Assembly (NCBI GenBank): GCA_036273715.1
Contig: DASUHB010000031.1
Span: 1-64,000 of the forward strand
DNA: 64,000 nucleotides
Origin: Gemmatimonadaceae bacterium
GTDB lineage: Bacteria > Gemmatimonadota > Gemmatimonadetes > Gemmatimonadales > Gemmatimonadaceae
Direction: 5' to 3'
Shown: positions 8,219 to 15,162 of the stretch, piece after piece
Layout: every line of letters starts with the position of its first letter
Position numbering within the stretch: the stretch's first letter is position 1
Position numbers and translations under genes: made by a program
The notes under the pieces: model-generated
What the model saw: the letters and a program-made list of their open reading frames with translations, nothing else
Told to the model about the DNA's origin: nothing
The model's database searches: none

Positions 8219-9307
8219 TCAGCCGACTTCGAGGAGCTCGCGCGAAAATGTCGTGAGAATTCTTGCGCTGTCACGGCCGAGTACCACGTCATCTTCCACG
8301 CGAACTCCGCCCCACCCAGCGCGATACACTCCCGGCTCGATCGTGACGACGGCGCGCTCGGGGAGCACCGCCTCCGTCGTCCGCGCCAACCGCGGCGCTT
8401 CATGCACTTCGATTCCAATTCCGTGTCCGAGGCTGTGACCGAACGCCTCGCCCAAACCGCGCTCCTCAATGTAGCGTCGAGCCAACGCATCGGCATCTTT
8501 GCCGGTCATGCCGGCGCGGACGAGATCGGACGCGCGTTCGTTGGCCGTGCGCACGATGTCGTGCACATCGCGTTGTTCCGGCGTCGCGCGGCCAACGATG
8601 ACCGTCCGCGTGATGTCGGAGCAATAGCCGTCCACTATGGCACCGAAATCAATGAGAAGGAAGTCGCCCGCGCGAACTTGCCGGCTGCCGGCTCGGGCGT
8701 GCGGCAGCGCCGATCGTTCGCCCGACGCGACGATCGTCTCGAACGGGAAGCCGGTGCTGCCCGCATCGCGCAGCGCCAGCTCGAGGGCGCCGGCAATTTC
8801 GAGCTCCGTCTGTCCTGCACGCACTCCGGCCAACGTTCGCTCGAGCGCGCGCTCCGCGACGCGTGCGGCCGACGTGATGCTCTCGATCTCGCCCGCGTCT
8901 TTCTGCTCGCGCAGCGTCTCGACCAGATCCGTCGTTGCGCGCCACTGCCAGCGCGCACCGGCATTCAACAATCGCTCGAAATCGCGGTGCACCAGATACG
9001 CCGACTCGAATCCCACGACCTCGAGACCCGTCATGTCGGCCATCTGCCGCCAGACACCGGTCCACAAGCTCTGCGCTTCGATGGCGACGCGCGCCGGGTC
9101 GCCCACTTCTTCCTTTACTTGAGTGGCGTAGCGAAAGTCGGTGACGAGCAGCAGGTCGCGCTCCGACACGACGACGATCGCGCTCGAGCCGGAGAATCCG
9201 GTGAGGTACCGGATGTTAGGCAGGCTCGTGATCAGCAGGCCGTCGAGGTGCGCTGCGCGCAGCGCGGCGGCGAGCGCCGCCACGCGCTCGGACCGGCGGT
9301 CACTCAC
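8219..9307 (-). CDS. pepP: Xaa-Pro aminopeptidase family metallopeptidase (M24B)
   Basis: A cytoplasmic pita-bread peptidase that removes N-terminal residues before proline. 362 residues. An N-terminal creatinase-like domain (about 1-130, with LLITSLPNIRYLTGFSG) precedes the catalytic domain. Metal ligands are visible in LIDFGAIVDGYCSDITRT (two Asp), GHSLGHGIGIEVHE (His), VVTIEPGVY (Glu) and GVRVEDDVVL (Glu). The GTG start overlaps the aroQ stop by eight bases. It sits between aroQ and accB, as its homologue does in many bacteria. Whether it is aminopeptidase P or a YpdF/prolidase-type enzyme cannot be settled from sequence alone. Confidence 0.93.
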   Translation of the reverse strand: MSDRRSERVAALAAALRAAHLDGLLITSLPNIRYLTGFSGSSAIVVVSERDLLLVTDFRYATQVKEEVGDPARVAIEAQSLWTGVWRQMADMTGLEVVGFESAYLVHRDFERLLNAGARWQWRATTDLVETLREQKDAGEIESITSAARVAERALERTLAGVRAGQTELEIAGALELALRDAGSTGFPFETIVASGERSALPHARAGSRQVRAGDFLLIDFGAIVDGYCSDITRTVIVGRATPEQRDVHDIVRTANERASDLVRAGMTGKDADALARRYIEERGLGEAFGHSLGHGIGIEVHEAPRLARTTEAVLPERAVVTIEPGVYRAGWGGVRVEDDVVLGRDSARILTTFSRELLEVG

Positions 9308-9737
9308 GCTCGAGGGAGGCGACGATCCCGCGGAGCGCGAGCTCGTAGCCGCGCGCGCCGAATCCGCACACCAACGCGAGGGCGCTCGGGGCGAGCATCG
9401 ACTGCCGGCGCTCCGGTTCGCGCGCGAAGATGTTGCTCAGGTGCACTTCGACGAACGGCACCTGCACGGCGGCGAACGCATCGCGGATGGCGAGGCTGCT
9501 GTGGCTGTACGCGCCGGCATTGATGAGCGCGCCATCGACGCGGCCGCGCAGCGATTGAATGACATCCACCAACTCGCCTTCTCCGTTCCGTTGGGCGAAT
9601 TCCACTTCTACGTGCAGGTCGCGCGCGATGTGGCGCAGGTGCTGTTCGATGTCGTCCAGCGATTGGCGTCCGTACAACTCCGGCTCTCGAACGCCGAGCA
9701 GATTGAGATTTGGTCCGTTGAGGACGGCGATGCGCAC
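9300..9737 (-). CDS. aroQ: Type II 3-dehydroquinate dehydratase
   Basis: Dehydrates 3-dehydroquinate in the shikimate pathway. 145 residues from GTG at 9735-9737, the normal size. Visible family motifs are VLNGPNLNLLG at the N terminus, REPELYGR (catalytic Tyr and Arg), INAGAYSHSS and EVHLSNIFARE (substrate and catalytic His regions). GTG is preferred over the ATG at 9759-9761 because it shares a base with the upstream TAG (TAGTG), matching the coupling seen elsewhere here, and because the protein then begins at the conserved strand. The ATG start, eight codons longer, remains possible. Confidence 0.93.
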   Translation of the reverse strand: MRIAVLNGPNLNLLGVREPELYGRQSLDDIEQHLRHIARDLHVEVEFAQRNGEGELVDVIQSLRGRVDGALINAGAYSHSSLAIRDAFAAVQVPFVEVHLSNIFAREPERRQSMLAPSALALVCGFGARGYELALRGIVASLERE

Positions 9738-11503
9738 TACTTCTTCAGGCCCTCGAGCCATTGATGGAAGAGCTCGAGGTCGGCGTCGTCGCCGCGGCGT
9801 GCTGCGGGCGGGGTGGACCCGGGGGCGGACGCGCGCTCGGCGGCGCCCTCCGGCTCCGCGTCGCGCGGGGCAAAGAATTCGTCGAAGGTTTGCGGGGTGC
9901 TCTCGTGCGCACCGCCGCCGAAGACGTCGTCCAGCGACAGGGCGTCGGCCGCGGCCCGCGCCGCGCGGCCGCCTCCGTTAGGCATCCCGGCCTCGGCGCC
10001 GAACGCGCCGGCGAGGGTGGCCGCCGCCTGCTCGTCGGCCGCCGACGCGCTCCGGTCCTGGAACAGCTCGGTGAACGACAGCACGCGGTTAGGCGTGAAC
10101 GCGGGCGCCGGCTCCGCCCCGGCCGGCTCCGGGGGCGCCTCGGCCGCCTCCGCCGCGACGTCGCGTTCGGTCGCCGGCGGCGCCGCCGCCGTCTCGGGCT
10201 CTGCAGGCGCGACGTCGGCGATGCTCGCTTCGTCCGCCTCCGGCGCCGTCCAGTCGGCCGATGCCAGCTGCTCGATGGGCGGCTCCTCGCCAGCGACCTC
10301 TGCTCCGGAAGACACCGGCGCAGCCGCTTCGTTAGGCGACGCGCCGTCGGCGGCGTCGGCGACGACGGCGGCGGCGACCTCCTCCGCGGGCGCAGACGCC
10401 GCGGCCGGCTCGGCCGGCTTGCTTTCGTCAGGCGATGGGACCGCGGGCTGAGGCGCGGCGGCCTCCGCGTCTAACGGCGGCAGTTCCTCCGCCAGAGCGG
10501 ACGACGCCGCCGGCGCCGGCACCGCCGCGAGGTCGGTCTCCGTGCGCACGCCCGGCGGCCGGCGGTTCGCGAAGCGGCCGAAGAACGCGCGCACCGTCCG
10601 CTCCACCGGCGCCGCCGGCGCCGGCTGCTCCAATCGCGCGATGCGATTCAGCAGCGACATGTCTCCCGGCCGCTGCGCCAGCAACAATCGATAGATGTCG
10701 AGCGCCTGCTCGCGATGCCCTTGCTGCAAGTACAACTCGGCCATCGTCTCAGTGATGAACGCCGCGGGCAACGGTTCATCGTGCGACGACGACTCGCCGT
10801 CGGCGTGCGCCGCGGCACCCGCCGCAGGCGCCTCGAGCTCCGACGCATGCTGCGCCGGCGCTGCGGCATCGGCCGGCGCGTCGAGCATTGGCGGCTCGAG
10901 CGGCGGCAGCGCCTCGGCTTCCCCGAACGACGACAACACGTCGTAGTCGAAGTCGAGATCCTTCTTGGCCGGCACCTCCGGGGGCGTCGCCGGAGCTGAT
11001 TCGTTGGCGGGCACCGGCGGCTGCGCGGATGCGGTGCTCGCCTCCGGATTGATGTCGCCCCAACCGATGGGCTCACCGGCGGGCGATGCCGGCGTGCTGC
11101 CGGCGGGCGCTTCGAGCTCCCGCAGCAGCGCTTCGACCTCTTCATTCTGCGGATCGACCTCGAGCAGGCGCTTGTACCAGCCCAGCGCACCACTGGCGTC
11201 GCCTTTGGCGCGCGCGATGTCGCCTAACTGACGGAGGCCGATCAGGTTTTCGGGATCGAGCCCGAGCGCCGTCTCGAAGGTGGCCCGCGCTTCATCCAGT
11301 TGGCCGGTCTCGTACAACGCCTGGCCCAGGACGATATAACCGCTGATGTACGTCGGCTGCAGCGGCACGTGCGCGCGACAGATCTCGATCGCGGTGTCCA
11401 GTTCACCCCGCTTCCGATATTCGTTCGCGAGACGCGCGAACACGCGCCGCGGATTCTCGGCGAATTGCTTGAGGAGGTCGTCGATCAGCGCGGAACTGGC
11501 CAT
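9737..11503 (-). CDS. TPR-repeat protein with long Ala/Pro/acidic linker
   Basis: 588 residues of unknown specific function. TPR-like helices fill the N terminus (about 15-135, with repeated ALYETGQLDEARATFETAL and ARAKGDASGALGWYKRLL patterns). A long region rich in Ala, Pro, Glu and Ser follows, broken by one more TPR (ETMAELYLQQGHREQALDIY, about 245-265). The C terminus holds short acidic/aromatic segments (FDEFFAPRD, LFHQWLEGLKK). There is no signal peptide, so it is probably cytoplasmic. It heads the aroQ-pepP-accB series and has a strong promoter just upstream. A second protein of the same style is at 15159-17753. Likely a scaffold; the partner is unknown. Confidence 0.8.
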   Translation of the reverse strand: MASSALIDDLLKQFAENPRRVFARLANEYRKRGELDTAIEICRAHVPLQPTYISGYIVLGQALYETGQLDEARATFETALGLDPENLIGLRQLGDIARAKGDASGALGWYKRLLEVDPQNEEVEALLRELEAPAGSTPASPAGEPIGWGDINPEASTASAQPPVPANESAPATPPEVPAKKDLDFDYDVLSSFGEAEALPPLEPPMLDAPADAAAPAQHASELEAPAAGAAAHADGESSSHDEPLPAAFITETMAELYLQQGHREQALDIYRLLLAQRPGDMSLLNRIARLEQPAPAAPVERTVRAFFGRFANRRPPGVRTETDLAAVPAPAASSALAEELPPLDAEAAAPQPAVPSPDESKPAEPAAASAPAEEVAAAVVADAADGASPNEAAAPVSSGAEVAGEEPPIEQLASADWTAPEADEASIADVAPAEPETAAAPPATERDVAAEAAEAPPEPAGAEPAPAFTPNRVLSFTELFQDRSASAADEQAAATLAGAFGAEAGMPNGGGRAARAAADALSLDDVFGGGAHESTPQTFDEFFAPRDAEPEGAAERASAPGSTPPAARRGDDADLELFHQWLEGLKK

Positions 11504-11550
11504 TCAAAGCCCTCGGGAATGGCGCCCAGGCAGGCGGTTAGAGGCGGCTC

Positions 11551-11580
11551 AAGATACAACTCAGTGACGATTCAAGTCAA
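11551..11580 (-). promoter_or_regulatory. Strong sigma70-like promoter for the TPR-aroQ-pepP-acc operon
   Basis: On the minus strand TTGACT (11575-11580) and TATCTT (11551-11556) are separated by 18 bases. The predicted start of transcription is near 11544, about 40 bases before the ATG at 11503. It is the best promoter match I see in the window and stands in a locally AT-richer intergenic stretch. Confidence 0.6.
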
Positions 11581-11599
11581 TCGGAAGTGACACGCTGTC

Positions 11600-11629
11600 T
11601 TGCTTTTACGCCGCCGCCGCCGGTAGATT
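11600..11629 (+). promoter_or_regulatory. Putative promoter of the ppiD-like gene
   Basis: TTGCTT (11600-11605) and TAGATT (11624-11629), 18 bases apart, lie about 78 bases upstream of the GTG start. The promoter is divergent from the one at 11551-11580, with only 19 bases between the two -35 boxes, so the two transcripts may be co-regulated. Confidence 0.4.
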
Positions 11630-11706
11630 TCGCGGTTCGCGGAGGGCACGTCGAGCGACCCCTTGCCCGCGAGCCTTCCCCCTTGTTCGACACGGAGTGA
11701 CTTCTC

Positions 11707-13536
11707 GTGCTGCATGTCTTTCGGGCGCACGCCAAGTGGATTTGGTACCTGGTCATCCCCGCCTTTCTGATCTGGTTCGTTTATATCGGCCAATCGGGAC
11801 TGGGGGATCAAGGCCCGGTCACCCCGAGCACCACCATCGCCAAGATCAACGGCACCGACGTCAACTACCGCGATTGGCTCCAGCTGCGCGAGCAGGCGAT
11901 CCAGCGCGCCCAACAACAGACATCCGGACAGTTGTCGCTCGATGACGAACAGCGCGTCGAGGACGACGCGTTCAACGACATGGTGACCAACATCCTGCTG
12001 CAGCAGGAGTACAAGAAGCGCGACATCACCGTGTCCGACCAGGAAATTCAGCAGGCCGCCCTCGAAGAGCCGCCTCCGCAGATTGTGCAGGACCCGCAGT
12101 TCCAAACCGAAGGGCAGTTCGATCTCAACAAGTATCGCCGCTACCTCTCGAGCCCGGTCGCGAAAGAATCAGGTATTCGCTTGCAGCTCGAGCAGTATTA
12201 TCGCGGCGAGTTGCCGCGCGAGAAGCTGTTTGAGCAGATCGCCTCGCAGGTGTACGTGACCGATGCCCAACTCTGGCGCGCGTGGCAGGACACGCACGAC
12301 TCGGCGCAGATCTCGTACGTCCGCTTCGACCCGAACCGCATTCCCGACTCCGCCGTCCACGTGAGCGCCGCCGAGATCCAGCAGTACTTTGACCAGCACA
12401 AGGCCGACTTCGCCGACCGCCCCGGACACGCGGTCGTGACGCTCGCAATCATTCCGCGCCCGATCACCAAGGCGGACACGGATCGCGTGTACCAGCACGC
12501 CCTCGAGCTGCGCAAAGAGATTCTGGCCGGCGCCAAGTTCGAGGACGTCGCCAAGCGCGAGTCCGCCGACTCCGCCTCGGCGGTCAAAGGCGGCTATCTG
12601 GGGCGCGTCACCAAAGGACAGTTCGTGCACGCATTCGATTCGGCGGCATTCTCCCTCAAGCCCGGCGAGCTGTCGCCGCCTGTCCTAACGCAGTTCGGCT
12701 ACCACATCATCAAGGTGGATGAGCGCAAGGGCGATACGATCGCCGTGCGGCACATCCTCCTCCCGATTCATCAGGGCGACTCGTCGGCTGCGATCAGCGA
12801 CCGCCGCGCCGACTCGCTGTCGCACGCGGCCGACCTCGACGCGCCAGCCGAGTTCGATAGCATTACCAAGCGGCTCGGCCTGACCACCGCGCGGGTCGCT
12901 GCCACCGAAGGCGATCCGCTCACCTTCAACGGACAGGATGTGCCGAGCGTGAGCGCGTGGGCGTTCACCGCGAAGGTCGGCCAGACGAGTGATCTCATCG
13001 ACGCGGATCGCGCGTACTATCTGGCGCGGCTCGATTCGCTGACGCCGGGCGGCAAGCCGACCCTCGCCAGCATGAGCGATCAGATTCGCACCGAGCTCAT
13101 TCGGCAGAAAAAACTGGACATGCTCGTGCCGGTCGCGCAGAAGGTGTCGGACGCATACGCCAAAGGGCAGACGTTCGATCAGGCGGCCAAGGCCGTAGGC
13201 CTAACGGTGAGCCAGAGCCCGACCTTCTCGCGCGTCTCGTCGGTGCCGGGCATCGGCCAGGCGAACGAAGTCATCGGCGCCGCATTCGGATTGCCCACCG
13301 GCACGGTGAGCGAGCCCGTGAAGTCGGGCGATGCCGTGTACGTGATCAAGGTGGATCGCCGTGTCGACGCGGATCGCGCCGCCTGGGAGAAGCAGAAGAG
13401 TCAGCAGCGCACCCAACTGCTGCAGCGGCTGCGCCAGCAGCGCGTCCAGGAATATCTGGCGGACCTGCGGCAGAGCGCGAAGATCGATGATCGCCGCAAG
13501 CAGGTCGAGCAGCAGACCCGGCAGACGGCAAGCTGA
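11707..13536 (+). CDS. PpiD/SurA-like membrane-anchored peptidyl-prolyl isomerase
   Basis: A periplasmic folding chaperone attached to the inner membrane by one N-terminal helix (WIWYLVIPAFLIWFVYIG, about residues 11-28). 609 residues. A SurA_N-like chaperone region (about 45-190) precedes a parvulin-type domain (about 225-350, including KRESADSASAVKGGYLGRV and FGYHIIKVDERKGD), then a second partial parvulin-like region and a charged coiled tail. The start is GTG 11707 with GGAG about ten bases upstream. It is the only plus-strand gene here. PpiD fits best by architecture; a SurA-family paralogue is the alternative. Confidence 0.9.
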   Translation: MLHVFRAHAKWIWYLVIPAFLIWFVYIGQSGLGDQGPVTPSTTIAKINGTDVNYRDWLQLREQAIQRAQQQTSGQLSLDDEQRVEDDAFNDMVTNILLQQEYKKRDITVSDQEIQQAALEEPPPQIVQDPQFQTEGQFDLNKYRRYLSSPVAKESGIRLQLEQYYRGELPREKLFEQIASQVYVTDAQLWRAWQDTHDSAQISYVRFDPNRIPDSAVHVSAAEIQQYFDQHKADFADRPGHAVVTLAIIPRPITKADTDRVYQHALELRKEILAGAKFEDVAKRESADSASAVKGGYLGRVTKGQFVHAFDSAAFSLKPGELSPPVLTQFGYHIIKVDERKGDTIAVRHILLPIHQGDSSAAISDRRADSLSHAADLDAPAEFDSITKRLGLTTARVAATEGDPLTFNGQDVPSVSAWAFTAKVGQTSDLIDADRAYYLARLDSLTPGGKPTLASMSDQIRTELIRQKKLDMLVPVAQKVSDAYAKGQTFDQAAKAVGLTVSQSPTFSRVSSVPGIGQANEVIGAAFGLPTGTVSEPVKSGDAVYVIKVDRRVDADRAAWEKQKSQQRTQLLQRLRQQRVQEYLADLRQSAKIDDRRKQVEQQTRQTAS

Positions 13537-13544
13537 CGGCCTGA

Positions 13545-13601
13545 CGTTAGGCACAAAAAGAACCGCGCGCCGATGCCGGCGCGCGGTTTGTCGTTAGGCA
13601 C
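13545..13601. terminator. Bidirectional intrinsic terminator between convergent genes
   Basis: AACCGCGCGCCG (13561-13572) pairs perfectly with 13577-13588 around the loop ATGC, giving a 12-bp stem. AAAAAG precedes it, so minus-strand transcripts get a CTTTTT tail; plus-strand transcripts get TTTGT. It ends both the ppiD-like gene (stop 13536) and tatA (stop 13607). The hairpin is bracketed by two exact CGTTAGGCAC copies (13545-13554 and 13592-13601). Confidence 0.85.
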
Positions 13602-13606
13602 CAGCC

Positions 13607-13870
13607 TCAGGTGTCGATCAGCCGCTTGGGCTCGGGCCGTACGTCATCGGCGCGGGTCTGCGGCTCTGGCGCGCGGAGGCGCTCGCGATCGTCACGCGTC
13701 GAAACCTCCTGCGTGATGGACGTCTGCACCTCGGTCATGCTCTTCTTGAATTCCCGGATCCCTTTTCCCATGGAGCCTGCGATCTCCGGGATGCGTTTCG
13801 CGCCGAAGAGCAGCAACACGATGAGAACGATGAGCAGGATCTCGCCAAAGCCAAGATTTGCGAAGTTCAT
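13607..13870 (-). CDS. tatA: Twin-arginine translocase subunit TatA/TatB-like
   Basis: A small membrane protein forming the pore or adaptor of the Tat export system. 87 residues. One N-terminal helix (GEILLIVLIVLLLFG, about 9-23), the hinge FGAKRIPEIAGSMGKG, then an amphipathic helix (IREFKKSMTEVQ) and a charged tail. This layout is TatA-type; with one gene it may serve both A and B roles. TatC is encoded at 24759-25577, well away. It is the last gene of the TPR/polyprenyl synthase/DUF4321 series and ends at the bidirectional terminator. Confidence 0.93.
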   Translation of the reverse strand: MNFANLGFGEILLIVLIVLLLFGAKRIPEIAGSMGKGIREFKKSMTEVQTSITQEVSTRDDRERLRAPEPQTRADDVRPEPKRLIDT

Positions 13871-13879
13871 GTGATGCCC

Positions 13880-14158
13880 CTAGAAGAGGGACCTGGCGAT
13901 CAAGTACGCGATCAGAACCCCGAGAAGGCTCAGCAGCGACACGTCGAGCGCAATCGGGCCTACCGCAAACTTAACGATGACGAGGTCGATTGGCAGCGGC
14001 CCCCAGCTTGGCGTCACGCCGGAGGTGAGGAACTCCTTCACCGCTCCGGCCGGCAAAAACCGGCGGGCCACCTGCGTCAGCAGGCCGCCTACGATGAAGC
14101 CGATGGAGAGGACGAGCGCGTGGAAGCCGGGGCGGTGTTTGGACGAGCCTTGAGCCAT
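13880..14158 (-). CDS. DUF4321-like small membrane protein
   Basis: 92 residues with two predicted membrane helices (about 13-31 and 71-89) and a loop between that contains GVTPSWGPLPIDL. It resembles DUF4321, small membrane proteins of unknown role. ATG 14156-14158 shares a base with the preceding TGA (TGATG), which fixes the start and implies coupling with the polyprenyl synthase. Longer readings in this frame extend into the synthase gene and have no support. Its place between a prenyl synthase and tatA suggests a membrane role; nothing more can be said. Confidence 0.75.
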   Translation of the reverse strand: MAQGSSKHRPGFHALVLSIGFIVGGLLTQVARRFLPAGAVKEFLTSGVTPSWGPLPIDLVIVKFAVGPIALDVSLLSLLGVLIAYLIARSLF

Positions 14159-15162
14159 CAATGTCTCCGATCCATGGCGTATGCGATGGCGTCGTGCAGG
14201 GCGGCGAGCACCGGCGTGTCGGGCAGGCCCTCCAGCGCTCGTTCCGCTTCCCGCGCGTACTGCACACCGCGGCGGCGGGCATAGTCGAGTCCGCCGTGCT
14301 CGACCACGATTTCGATGACGGTTTGGATGTCCGCATCGGCGGGTTCCGGTGTGGCAAACAGCGCTTCGACGTGGCGACGAGCCGATGCCGGCATCTGGCG
14401 CAGCGCGGCGATGAGCGGCAGCGTGACTTTGTGCTCGCGCAGATCGAGGCCCGTCGGTTTGCCGGTATCGGCGCTCGTCGCCGTGTAATCGAGGAGATCG
14501 TCGGCCACCTGAAAGGCCATGCCCAGCTGCTCGCCGTAGCGGGCGAAGCGCTTGCGATGCGCGCCGCCGCCGGCAATCGCGCCGATCTCGCACGTGGCCG
14601 AGAGCAGCGACGCGGTCTTGCAGCGAATGAGGGCTTCGTAGTCGGCCTCGCCGAATGCGAGCGCATCGAGCGCCGTGAGCTGGCGCATCTCGCCGATGGT
14701 CATCTCGTTGGTGGCCCGTGCGAGGACGCGGAGCACATCCCAATCGCCTAACCGCGCCAGCTCGACGACGGCCCGCGAATAGAGGAAGTCTCCCATGATC
14801 ACCGAGATCTGGTGGGTGAACAGGGAGTTGACCGTCGGCATGCCGCGCCGGAGGGTCGAGTGATCCACCGAGTCGTCGTGCACGAGCGTGGCCAGGTGCA
14901 CCAGCTCGACCACCGCCGCCAAGGTCACGGCGCGCCGGTCGCCATCACCGGCCACGCGGCTCGCCAGCAGCGCCAACGTTGGGCGAAACATCTTGCCTTT
15001 CATGAGCAAGAGGTGGCCGTTCACCTCGTCGATGAGCGGCAAGTCGGCGGTGACGATGCGCTGCAACTCCTCGCCCACCGCCGCCAGCGGCTCTCGCACG
15101 GGACGCTGCACGTCGCCTAACGTCGGGCTGCGCCGCGAGCGCGACTGCGCGACCGCCGTCAT
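14158..15162 (-). CDS. ispB: Polyprenyl (trans-isoprenyl) diphosphate synthase
   Basis: Builds the long prenyl chain of quinones by adding isopentenyl diphosphate to an allylic primer. 334 residues. The first Asp-rich motif LVHDDSVDHSTLRRG (about 91-105) and the second VADDLLDYT are both intact, with GGKMFRP-like KGKMFRPTLALL before the first. ATG 15160-15162 overlaps the upstream TPR gene stop as ATGA; codons further upstream belong to that gene. Chain length (hepta, octa or other) cannot be read securely, so the symbol is approximate. Confidence 0.92.
   Translation of the reverse strand: MTAVAQSRSRRSPTLGDVQRPVREPLAAVGEELQRIVTADLPLIDEVNGHLLLMKGKMFRPTLALLASRVAGDGDRRAVTLAAVVELVHLATLVHDDSVDHSTLRRGMPTVNSLFTHQISVIMGDFLYSRAVVELARLGDWDVLRVLARATNEMTIGEMRQLTALDALAFGEADYEALIRCKTASLLSATCEIGAIAGGGAHRKRFARYGEQLGMAFQVADDLLDYTATSADTGKPTGLDLREHKVTLPLIAALRQMPASARRHVEALFATPEPADADIQTVIEIVVEHGGLDYARRRGVQYAREAERALEGLPDTPVLAALHDAIAYAMDRRH

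Noticed and set aside
11572-12105. 177-codon minus-strand frame over the start of the ppiD-like gene
   Set aside because: It overlaps both divergent promoters and the signal/anchor region of the ppiD-like protein, and has no recognisable domain.
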